From: Lepidurus packardi
Lineage: Eukaryota > Arthropoda > Branchiopoda > Notostraca > Triopsidae
NCBI GenBank assembly: GCA_023053545.1
Contig: JAKZAN010000006.1
Location: forward strand, 563,001-627,000
Direction: 5' to 3'
Length of the DNA stretch: 64,000 nt
How positions within the stretch are numbered: position 1 is the stretch's first letter; each line of letters opens with the position of its first letter. Positions 1 through 10,300 of the stretch are shown piece by piece. Both the position numbers and the translations under genes were made by a program. The notes beneath the pieces were generated by a model. That model was not told where the DNA came from. It searched no databases and was given only the letters and a program-made list of their open reading frames with translations.

Positions 1-1910
1 AGTTGAGTGTTGATTCAAACAACGTGAATATCCGGAGGACTTTAAAAGCCAAAATTTTGTTATGTATTTTTTTTTCTTTTTTTTCATGTATTTTTAGTGT
101 TTAAATGTATGTTTTTAAAGTCTATTTAAAAGCATATGCAAGAGTATAGGTATAGATTCTCCTTATTATTTTCGCATAAAGACCACTATTAAATACCATA
201 AAAATCACCATACCATAATTAAATACCATAATAAATAAAATAGAATAAAACAGGAAGGGGAGTTGTCCATTAACGCATGCAAATTACGAGTTTGAATGTC
301 ACACGACCATACAACAAAAGCCTCCAACACATTCTTTCTTTATCTATCGGTTGGCCTTTCGATAAAGAAACGGGAAAAAAACGGAAGGATTAAAATTCCA
401 GTCTTTTTTGTACAGCTTTTTTTTATCCTGTTTTAGCCATTAGTAGCGGTCAGTAGCTGAGAGCTAATTTTGGTATGGGGACTTGCCGAGCGTGACGTTT
501 CTGTCCAACATCAAGATTTTTTTTTTATTGAGAGAAAAAAGCCGCTTAGAACTTGTCAAGCGTGTCTAATAGTAATAGTTTTGACCTTGTTCTTACTTTG
601 AAAAGTTGAGATATTCCTTATCGAAGGTATTTTAGTTTTGGGTTGTTAGGACACAGTTCACGGAGTATACAAAGTTTAGAAAGTATACAAAAAGTACAAA
701 GTAAACGCCGGAGTGCCGGAGTTACTTTCAATTAAGGTTTGAGCGCAATAACAGGAACCCCCGTAGAAGGCCAGCTGGTCCCAGGAGCTACGGGGCTGCG
801 CGCCAAAGCGCCACGTGGTTCCGCCGTGACGCCGTAACGGCTTTAACCCAAGCCAAGCTGGCGGTTTTGAATTGATACAAGCTTTTAGCGTTGTTTTTTA
901 CTGCGCTTGTGATTAAATTTCGTTTCAAAAAGGAACATAATTGTAACACCTGTCTGCTGTGCACAATTGCGCGTGCTCCTCTCTTTTTTGGGGGTCATTC
1001 AAGGATTAGGACATGTAAAATGCATAAGGTTTTTATGTAGTACACCCATTTCCTTTGGGCCAAAAGGCGTTGCGTTGAATCGGGGCTTGCTGATGGATCG
1101 CTTGTATGTTGTATGCAAGTGCCAGGTTGTTCTAGTAGACGTGACCATAAGGAGAAGATATATACGGGAAGGTCGTTCTTTTTACATAACCACATACCTT
1201 CTTAAGATTCTGGCAAGCAGAGAGAGATGGAAATTACAGAAGCCAATCACGTTGATCCCACCCACGTGACCTTTTCCTTCAAATTTTCAAAATAATTTTT
1301 TTTGGGACGAATATTTTGATTCTTTACTGAGTTTAAAACAACTCAACTAACTCAACAAAATTCTCGAAATTCTTTTCATTAGAATTAAGTCTTTTATGAT
1401 TCTGACCTGATTCTGATTCGAACTAATCAGATTCTGATTGTGAATTACTGTTTCGTTTTTCCTGTTTAAACTTTGAAAGAGGGAAGGTCTATCTTGCTAA
1501 AGGAGAGAGAAGGTCTATTTTGGTTTGAGCTCATATTTGTTCTTGGTCACATGTGGAGCAAAACAGGATAAGAGATCAAAGTATCCACGCTTTTCCAGAA
1601 CATCTCAAGAAGCCCAATATTCCCAGGTTGTTTGAGGTTTTAGGCTAACCCTACGTCATTAAAGCGTAGAATTATAGATTTGGGCTTCGTCCAGATGTTT
1701 TCCTAATCTTCCCCCAGCCACGTAGGCAAAAATACAACAAACCGAAGCGAATCAGATTTTAATAACCCCTTTACAAGCTTTGTGTTGACCTAGTTTTTGG
1801 AGGTTTGAAAGTTGAACTTTGCTTTTAGTGCGAGAATAGTGTCGCTAGATGGCATGTTGTTTTAGTGGCTTTCGCTAGATGGCGTTCTAATCGATATTTT
1901 TTATTCCTAG
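1..1910. other. AT-rich sequence upstream of the HOPX-like gene
   Basis: I find no supportable coding exon here. A relatively GC-rich patch at about 740-870 contains several CpG dinucleotides and a CACGTG E-box near 812, and could be promoter or 5' exon sequence of the downstream homeobox gene. Two copies of the motif GCTAGATGGC lie at 1844-1853 and 1874-1883, just upstream of the first coding exon. Sequence directly before 1911 reads as a splice acceptor (pyrimidine-rich tract ending CCTAG), so an untranslated 5' exon may lie in this stretch. Confidence 0.4.
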
Positions 1911-2489
1911 ATGTCGCTCTCGCCATTGAAACCATTTAACCCGGTGCATAAACAAGTTCGAACCTCGACTTTGAATATTAATCAACATCAAGAAGCGGTA
2001 CTTGAGACGCATTTTGCAAGAAATAAAACGATTCACCCAACTGATGTCCAGCTTCTGGCAGCAGAGACGGGATTGATCGAAGATCATGTTCAAGTAACTT
2101 TAACGTTGTTTGAATAATTTTCTTTCCAAATTTGGTGAACCGAATGTGATTTGTGTAGTTATGATTTAGTTTATTTATTAGTAATATTAATTTTAAAAAT
2201 AGTTAATAAACGACAGTAGCCATATTAAGAATTTTTAAAAAATTTAGATCAATTAAACTAAACTAATTTAAATACATTTAATTTACACTAAATTAATTTA
2301 TTAATTTGTATTGAGCAAACATGTATTTATTTCTTAAATTTAAATTAATTTACATTTTAAAATAAAATTTAAGTTTATTAATAAATAATATGTATTTATT
2401 TATTTTTTTAGAGATGGTTTTCGAATCGAGTGGCTCTATGGAGAAAAGAGCAAGGTTTATCCCCTGCTGGCGGCCGTTTATACGAGTGA
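1911..2489 (+). CDS. HOPX-like small homeodomain protein, two exons, 86 aa
   Basis: Exon 1 is 1911-2093 and exon 2 is 2412-2489 (TGA), joined in phase 0 by a GTAACT donor and a TTTAG acceptor. The 86-residue product is almost only a homeodomain (residues about 16-75) with W48, F49, N51, R52 and W56 of the fold in register. The usual R53 and K55 are Val and Leu, and residue 47 is Arg. The intron lies between homeodomain positions 46 and 47, the classic site in PRD-class genes. The short length, the RVALWRKEQGL helix-3 end and the stop soon after the homeodomain resemble vertebrate HOPX (KWFKQRLAKWRRSEGL), although Asn51 is kept here. HOPX in vertebrates acts as a non-DNA-binding transcriptional cofactor; whether this one binds DNA is open. 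The start codon directly follows a good acceptor, so a 5' untranslated or extra coding exon is possible. A divergent paired-class homeobox gene is the alternative. Confidence 0.7.
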
Positions 2490-2681
2490 AAGCTGGAGTT
2501 TCTAACCCCCAAATCGCATGCAAAAAAACAAAACATGAGCGTAATGTTGTTTTTTTACGGGTTTTTTACTAATCTCTGCATCATTCTTGCCGTTTACGTC
2601 TGAAAAGTTAATCTATAGACCCGTTTATTTTACAAAAAAAAAGATTTATGAAAAAGTTCTGGCGAATTGTTACACAAATTA

Positions 2682-4477
2682 TCACAAATGCAAGTAACGG
2701 TCTTCGCTATTTCGACGCACGCGCCATCTGGTTCCATCACCGGCCGGTAGATGGCGTGAGGGCAGCAAAACACGCACCCATGACCTTCCGTTGTTTATTC
2801 CCAAAAAAGTCAACCAATTTTGTCTCCACCCCATATCGTACTGATTATAAAATGTCTGTTCCAAAAGCCACAATTTACCAGACAAATTCCCACACTAATT
2901 ATTAGAAATTTCTTTTAGATTTACTTTTCCAGTTTTCACGGATTTGTCCTTTTCAGTTTCATTCACCAAATTCTCGATACTAGTTTCTCCTCTGGTAATC
3001 AACATCCCATGCCAGAAAGACAACGCCCCCATTGCGGCCAGCACGCCTTAAATGCAAATCAAATTCACATAAATTCAACAATTTTTAAATATATTTTTTC
3101 TGCATTCAAAAAGAGCAAGTTTTAGTCACCTGAGGTGAGAACCGCTGTATAAACAATAAACGCTCGCCTCCATTTAAACGTTGGGACCGCCTCAGCAGGA
3201 GAATTAGTCTAACACAAGCAATTATAATTTTTAAAAAAAAATCCAAGAATCGAAAAGGAAAACTAAGAAAAGTCACCTACTATGACAAACATGGTACCGT
3301 TGATGAACTCCACCGGGTACCCGATAGGTGGCACCTCTTCCTCTTCCATGAGCTCGTGCCATGCTACCGGAAACCCACAGAATACTATAAATAGCGTTCC
3401 CAGGCACATGTAGATCATGTAGAGGTAAAAGTACCGGTAATTATAGAATCCTACGCAGTTATTCAACCAAGCTATATAATTAAACACACACAAATGATTC
3501 AAAATTTAAAAATACAAACTTAAAAAGTAAATAACTTAGCATACGACAATGATGATCCATTCGCAAGACACATTTGTTGCAAATGGAGCAATGATGCGTC
3601 CTAGGTGGTTTAGGCCCGTAGCATTTCTTGCAAACCCCGATATTGCCAGTAATCATACAATCCTACAGGTAAACTTTTAAATTTTTATAAACAATTTTCT
3701 ATAAACAAATTCTATAAACAAACGTTCATTATTTGAATTACTATCTTTATAACCTTGCTATTTCGAGTGAAGAGATAATAATAGAGCTTTAATACATAGA
3801 ATTACTTCAGGAGGATAACCTGGACTAGTCACTACTGCCATATAGTAATGGAAAGCAATGTTGAGAAGCAGCCAGTACCCATAACTGACTAGTAATACTG
3901 TTCCAATGGGCGTAATACTGTAGTAATACGGTAGTCCGACCCAATGCGCTACCACCACGACCGAGGCGGTTAAACAAGCAACTAAAAAGACGAAAATCTG
4001 TAATGAGAAGAGGAATAATAAGCTTTTTATTGGTAAAATTCTTATTTAATGTTCTAAAATTCGACTTTTGGGGGGTGGAACCTGTCTGCATTGCAAGTAG
4101 GTCCAAGGTTAGCCATTGTCACGTGATCTTTGATAGTTTTTGCTTATTTGTTTGGGTTTAGGTTTTGTTATTGCTATAGTAACTTAACTGGACCTAGCGA
4201 TGCTACATAGTGATCGACGATCCAAAAGACGGGTTTGAGCATACAATCAATCCAATTATCCAAATCATTATCACTGGCATTCGTCAGACTTTGAATTGCT
4301 CGATAGGGCCATACGATAACAAACCTTTTAACGAAAAACAAATAAATACAAGAACAATTTTAATCATTGAATTAGTAATAATGAGGGTATTTCATAAAAA
4401 TGAAGGTTGAAATAATGAAAGGATTAAGGTTACCTAGTTAATAATATGGTCTTTTTAATCCTACGCCGAATTTCCAT
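2682..4477 (-). CDS. Zdhhc16: ZDHHC16-type palmitoyltransferase, eight exons, 351 aa
   Basis: Protein S-acyltransferase that palmitoylates cysteines of membrane-associated proteins, probably at ER/Golgi. Minus-strand exons: 4477-4434, 4324-4189, 3997-3806, 3662-3545, 3471-3281, 3208-3130, 3046-2925, 2855-2682. All phases match and give 351 aa, close to the 377 aa of human ZDHHC16. The cysteine-rich domain (about 125-180) holds CKKC, THHCSICNKC and the catalytic DHHC at 160-163 followed by PWLNNCVG. Four hydrophobic segments flank it: about 61-82, 95-115, 180-200 and 243-265. The subfamily call rests on HYYMAVVTSPGYPPE before the domain, RGETSIE near residue 280 and the C-terminal LLPSRHLPAGDG, which match ZDHHC16 rather than other DHHC groups. 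The last acceptor (before 2855) has a weak pyrimidine tract; an alternative farther upstream in frame would add a few residues. The gene converges on the homeobox gene, with stops 192 bp apart. Confidence 0.93.
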
Positions 4478-5229
4478 TGAAAATATTGGATTTAGATTTT
4501 GGATTTTTAAGCCTGCCTTTACGCCAAGCGGGCCCCTCCCCTTCATCAAAAGAGCCCAATGTTAGCTAGCAAGGTACGGCAAGCAACGCCTGAAGTTAGC
4601 GCTCGCTGCGCCATATAGCGTCGAGGAGGACGTAGCTCCCCTTCGAGCATCATCCTTCAGCCAATCCTCGTAGGCTCTTATGACGTATACGGCTATGATG
4701 TCATGCTGCCGGTGTTACACGCTTGGAGTGTTACTCTCGCTTCAGGCTTACGTACATCATGTGTAGGACCCTTTCTGCACCGCTCTTTATTCCTCTAGAG
4801 CGGCTAGTCAGCTGATTTTAGTGCCACGTGTGACTTGTCGTGTGGATCAAACGACGTGAACGTTTCCAGCCTTCGAACTATAAACTAAAGGTAACAACCT
4901 TCCTAATCTCTTCATTCAATCCTGTCGATTACACAGAATGTCAAATCCCTTTGGACTTAATTCCTTAGGCCTCCTCCCCCAGACGTTCCTCCCCAGGCCT
5001 CCCCACTCCCCCCTCCCTCCTCCAAGTCCAACACATTCCTACTATTGACAGTCTCTCTTTATCTTTTACTTCTAAGTTAAGCAAATCTAAATTAATCCAT
5101 ACACTGTCATGAAATCATTTCCCTGTTTAATACACTTAATTCCTATAGCAACTTAATATAACCTCTCAAAACCCCAACAATGAATATGAAATGAACCCCA
5201 AAAGACGTCAATAATGAAATCCTCAACCA
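4478..5229. promoter_or_regulatory. Upstream region of ZDHHC16; candidate promoter
   Basis: This non-coding stretch lies immediately 5' of the minus-strand ZDHHC16 start. The block at about 4530-4860 is clearly more CpG- and GC-rich than its surroundings, with CRE-like TGACGTAT near 4681, TGATGTCA near 4697 and a CACGTG E-box near 4824. This suits a promoter for ZDHHC16, but the sites are short and no TATA box is evident. No ORF is convincing. Confidence 0.35.
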
Positions 5230-5345
5230 TGAAAATCCTGCAAAGTTTTACGTAGTCATTACATTGAAATTACATTGGCATTACATCACATTACATTGAC
5301 ATTACGTAGTCATTACATTACAGTTACGTAAAACGCTTTTAACAA
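5230..5345. repeat. Degenerate ATTACATTG microsatellite
   Basis: Short tandem motifs of the form ATTACATTGACATTACGTAGTC repeat irregularly through this stretch. It appears to be simple sequence with no coding potential. Confidence 0.7.
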
Positions 5346-5379
5346 TCAAATTATGATTCAAACTGACTTAGAAAAATAA

Positions 5380-5585
5380 GTAAAAAATAAATAAAAAATA
5401 TACAAATATATTTTAAAAATACTAAAAATATACAAATATATTTAAAAAATACTAAAAAATATACAAATATCTTTAAAAAATACTAAAAAAATACTAAAAA
5501 AATATACAAATATATTTAAAAAATACTACAAAAATATACAAATATATTTAAAAATATTAAAAAATATTTCAAAAATGTAAGTTAC
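5380..5585. repeat. AT-rich tandem repeat, unit about 35-40 bp
   Basis: About five imperfect copies of a unit built from ATACAAATATATTTAAAAAA and ACTAAAAAAT follow one another. The sequence is almost pure A and T apart from a single C per unit, and no reading frame is meaningful. Confidence 0.8.
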
Positions 5586-5599
5586 AAATAGTTTGGAGT

Positions 5600-6690
5600 A
5601 ATTAGCCATCTGAGCGACCAATTGTTAAAGTTACTGTCAAATCTAACGTATGGTTGTGGGTTTCTTTTATCTTTTCCCACATAATTCGCGTTTCCCTTCA
5701 ACAAAAACCATTAGATTTAATACGGGAATAATCTAATTACAGTACTTCCATTATGGAACCTCGTCATGTGTGCCTGATTACTTCCCACGTCTAAAAACTC
5801 AAAATAAAAAAAAAATGGATAAGTTAAAGCACTGCCCACTGGCCGCCTTCCTTTTTTAGTATACATATTTTTTTCCTTTTTTTTAAAATTCTTTATTTGC
5901 CCTTTTTTTTCTCAGCCATTGACTTCCTTTTCCTTTCCTGGTGTTTTTGGACTTGACCCAAGTTTTCCTGTGGGCTTTTTGGCTTGCGCCGCGGTTCGGA
6001 AAACTTGGGTTTCACGGCCTTGCACGGTCCTGGCTTCCAAAACGTTCGATTCTTAGCCGGCGTCGTCGCATGCTCGCTAGCTCTCCCTGCAGTCTCATTC
6101 GGCAGGCGCAGTCATTGGCCGACCCTCCCCGGAGCCACACTTGCCCCTCGCACTGTGCTCTGGACTTTGAAACGAGCAAAAAAAAAAAAAAAAATACTCT
6201 CCAAAAAGTTAGCGAACCGGGGCAGTCCATTTTCTTTTAAACTCTCCGGTATTTATTGCCGTAGTTACGCTGAATTAGCGTCTTGAGCGTCTCTTGGAGT
6301 GATTCCAAAGTGATTTCCCCTTAATTTTCCTTACAGATCAGCTGATTTCCCACTAAACTTTGAAGCTTAAATTAACTTATTTCTCTATCGGGAATTTAAC
6401 GAGTTGCAGTGGCAGTGTTAGTTTGAAACGTGCGTGAAGTTAAAAAGAAGCTATCCTAACGAGTTAAACCTTCAAAGTCTACAAAAAATCGATCCCACAT
6501 TCCCCACTCCCCCCCAGCGAAGAAGTTCCTCCCAGGAAACTGGTTCGCGGTTCAACGTCCCCGTATTTTTGGCCTGGACGGTAAAAGGCTCCCTTACTCT
6601 TGGCTATTGACTCTTGTTAGTATTTTAAAAAACGTAAATAAGCTTCTCTGGCGTTTCTCCATTGGTTTGTTAGTCCAACGAATATATTAA
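5600..6690. other. Intergenic region with a GC-rich block, possible CPEB promoter or 5' exon
   Basis: Between 5940 and 6180 the sequence turns GC- and CpG-rich (for example GCCGGCGTCGTCGCATGC near 6057), then reaches a 15-base A tract at about 6180. Overlapping short ORFs exist in three frames here, which is typical of a CpG-rich stretch rather than a gene. The position 1.2-1.4 kb upstream of the CPEB coding start, and the splice acceptor just before that start, make this a candidate promoter or untranslated first exon for CPEB. Transcript data would be needed to place it. Confidence 0.35.
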
Positions 6691-7277
6691 CTTTAATTTT
6701 TTGTTTTTAGTATTCTTTGGGAGCAGACAATTTCTTATTATTTTTTGGAAGAAGACAATTCGTTTAACACCCATTGAAAGATAACAAATGTATTGACTTA
6801 ATTTTGTGTTTTTAGTATTGTTTGCTAGCAAACAATTTCTTATTCTTTTTTGGAAGAAGACACTTTGAACACTTTGAACTGTTTAACACCGATTAAAAGA
6901 TAACGAATGTATTGACTTAATTTTGTTTTCTGTATTGTTTGGAAGCAGACAATTTCTTATTATTTTTTGGAAGAAGACAATTCGTTTAACACCGATTAAA
7001 AGATAACGAATGTATTGACTTTAATTTTTTGTTTTTCGTATTCTTTGGGAGCAAACAATTATATTTATAAAAATATATTTAATATCATTTTTATCTTTAT
7101 ATTTACTTATTATTTTTTGGAAGAAGACACTTTGAACACTTTGAACTGTTTAACACCGATTGAAAGATAACGAATGTATTGACTTTAATTTTGGTGTATT
7201 GACTTTGACTTTAATGTTCTGTCAAAGAAGACACTTTGAACACTTTGAACTGTTTGACCCCGATTGAAAGATAAACC
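6690..7277. repeat. Tandem repeat, five copies, about 105-150 bp each
   Basis: Five imperfect copies share the core GGAAGAAGACA followed by TTTAACACCGATT and AAAGATAACGAATG. Copies alternate between a short form and a longer form carrying a duplicated ACTTTGAACACTTTGAACTG. The last copy runs right up to the ORF that contains the CPEB start, so the ATG at 7278 is derived from repeat sequence. This argues for the downstream ATG as the real start. Confidence 0.85.
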
Positions 7278-7299
7278 ATGAATTCAACTCCAAATCTGT

Positions 7300-7329
7300 G
7301 TGGATTTTCTCTCTTGTTTTCCTCCGCAG
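7300..7329 (+). promoter_or_regulatory. Splice acceptor before the CPEB coding start
   Basis: A pyrimidine-rich run, TTTTCTCTCTTGTTTTCCTC, ends in CGCAG at 7329, followed by purine-rich coding sequence. It fits a 3' splice site joining an upstream untranslated exon to the exon holding the ATG at 7368. If it is used, the 30 codons from 7278 to 7367 are not all translated. Confidence 0.55.
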
Positions 7330-7367
7330 AGACGCAAACGGCTTCGAAAATTCATTGGCTATTCAGC

Positions 7368-10300
7368 ATGCAAGATGACGTGGTCAATCCAGACCAGAAT
7401 GTGAATAATTCGTCTCCGCCGCCGATTACGTTCGGAGCGCTCGGGCTGGGCTCAGGGTCGGGGACATCCTCGTCGTCTTCTTCCTCTCGGTCCTCGACGA
7501 CGTCTTCTTCCGACGCGGGCAAAGTGGGCAAAGCGGGCCAAGTGGGCCTCAACCGGTCCGGCTCCCCTGGGATGACTTGTTCTATATCGAGCTCGCTCGG
7601 GCATCCCGTCGACGTTTTGTCGCTCATTCTCCCCGCCGACGACAATGGACTCGTCGGCCTCCACCACGACAAGGGAACTGACCCCCACCAAGGACGTCCC
7701 GGGAGTCCCGCCCTCTCCCCCCCTTCCCCGAACGTCAATGGCTTGCTCTGCGTCTCGGTGAACCACCCGAGCCCGAGTAGTTCGGGGCCGGGATCCGCGG
7801 GTCCGCGGAGCCAGAACTACTCGTCTTCCTCGAGTCTCTCGAGCCCAGCGTCGCTCTGGTCCTCGGGCGGGAGTAGCTTGGAAGAAAGTTTACTTTTACC
7901 TTCCTTAGCCCCGCCCTCGTCCACCTTGAGCACACCCCATGCTGTCAGCCCCTCCGCGTACTACTCACAACAGCTGTCGCCCGGCCAAGGTCCGAATCAG
8001 CGCCGGGCCATCACGGCCGCCCACAACTTCCCGCATAACTACCGCCCCCCCATGTTACCCAGCAAAACCAACTACTGGTCAGGTCAGTCTAGTCCTCAGC
8101 AAGCCTTACATAGCCACAGCCACGCCCACGCCCCGTTGTCACCGTCCGTAGGGTTGCTCAACGGCAACCCGAACGGTTCCAACAACCCGTGGACACGCGG
8201 TCGATCGGCGCCCAACCTCGGTGTCCACTACGCGTCCCCGTCCCCGTCCGCTGGTCCGACGGTCTCGAGTAACTCGAGTAACTCGATGGCCCTCGGCGGG
8301 CTTAACTTGGGCCTCGGTAGCCATCCGCAGTACTCGAACGCGTCCAATGGCGGGGGGACGCGGAAAGCGAGTCCGACCTTTGGGAACACGGGACATGGGC
8401 CAGTGACGCCGAATTACGTGGGCTCCACGTCGCCGTTCAACAATGGCTTCAGTCCAAGTCTCAATATGAACGGAGCCGGAGCCGGGTACAATGGGATTTC
8501 GCCGAATCGGTTCCGGCGAAGTACGTCTTATCCCGGGAAGAATAACTTCGCTTCGAGCATGAATTTCGCTAACTTGCATCCGCCCACGTTGGAAATATCC
8601 ACCCTGGAAGAGGCGCACGACTCCATGTACATGTACCAGGTAAGGAACTCTTTGAGGTCGTTTTGCAAAGGAGACACCGTTTGGGTTGAAAGGGTCGAGG
8701 CGAGTTTGGGTTGAGTTTGGGGTGATTTCTTGTGGATTGCGGTGAGTTTAGCGCTTGGATGCACTTGAACGGGTTTCCCACTGGAATGCAAAAGGAGTGA
8801 ATGAAATTGAGGAAGTTGATGGGATGAAACAGAGGTTTCTTGAGTCGTTTCGTAATGCGGAAGAGCGGAAAGGTCGCTGGACTCGAGAGAGACATTTTGA
8901 TGCGGTTGGGGTAACGTTTAGAATGGATTAGGGTGTCTGTGTCGATAGTTTACCAGTGAAGCGGTAACGGAATTTGCAACATCGGTGCATCAGCGTAGAG
9001 GTCGACTTCGGGACTTCGGGACGTCGGGAGGCAGTTTGAGGAGGAATTTGACTAGATATTCGATCATGTCCTATGAGGGGAATGGAGAGAGGGAGTGAAG
9101 TAAGGAAGTGGCTGAAGCCAAGTTACGATGTTGGCAATAACGAATTGGCAATATTGGATTTAGTCCATATCTGAATGGGATAGCGTAGGTTGACCGGGTC
9201 GAGTTTCGGTCGCACTTTTGAAGAAAGTTTTGGGGTATTTGGGGGAATTTTAGTGACAGTAATGTTAAGGGGGAGTAATTGTAGGGAATGGCTGGATCTA
9301 TTTGTGAAATTTCGCATTAACAAATTTGCAACATACAGTTGATTCCATATCTGCCTGGGATAGCGTGGTCGAGTTTGGGTCGCACTTTTGACGAAGTTTT
9401 GGGGAATTTTGGGGAATTTTAGTGACAGTAATGTTAAGGGGGAGTAATTGTACGAAATGGCTGAATCAGATTCAGAATCAGCTGAATCAACATTCAGTTG
9501 ATTCCATGTCTTGCCGCAAACGCGTAGGTTGACGTGGTCGACTTTGTGTCGCACTTTCGCCGAAAGTTTTGGGGTATTTCGGAAAATTTCAGTGGCAGTA
9601 ATGTTAAGGGGAAGTAATTGCACGAAATGGCTGAATCTATTTGAGAATTTTCGCATTAACAAATTTGCAACATACAGTTGATTCCAAGTCTTGCGGCGAA
9701 CGCGTAGGTTGACGTGGTACTTTCGGCTGAAATTTTAATTCGTTTCAGAAAATCTCAGTGACAGAAATGTTAAGGGGAAGTAAGTGCACAAAATGGCTCA
9801 TTCCACCTGACAATTTTCGCATTAACAAATTTGCAATATTTGATTTAGTCCTTATCTGTCTGGGATAGCGTAGGTTGACCTGGTCGAGTTTGGGTCGCAC
9901 TTTTGACGAAAATTTTGGGGTATTTCGGAAAATTTTAGTGACAGTAATGTTAAGGGGGAGTAATTGTACGAAATGGCTGGATCTATTTGAGAATTTTCGC
10001 ATTAACAAATTTGCAACATTCAGTTGATTCCATGTCTTGCCGCAAACGCATAGGTTGATGTGGTCGACTTTGGGTCGTACTTTCGGCTGAAATTTTAATT
10101 CGTTTCAGGAAATTTCAGTGACAGTAATGTTAAGGGGAAGCAAGTACACGAAATGGCCGGATCTGTTTGAGAATTTTCGCATGAACAAATTTGCAACATA
10201 CAGTTGATTCCATATCTGCCTGAGATAGCGTAGGTTGACGTGGTCGAGTTTGGGTCGCACTTTCGACGAAAGTTTTGGGGTATTTCGGAAAATCTCAGTG

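Noticed and set aside
967-1269. 100-codon plus-strand ORF
   Set aside because: It begins at a non-ATG codon, lacks a recognisable domain and has no splice context.
5941-6286. Three overlapping ORFs of 72-100 codons
   Set aside because: They sit in a CpG-rich, promoter-like block, run across an A homopolymer, and match no family.
7352-8618. Long ORFs antisense and in other frames across CPEB exon 1
   Set aside because: They overlap a GC-rich exon that splices in phase to the rest of CPEB; lack of stops in other frames is explained by the GC content.
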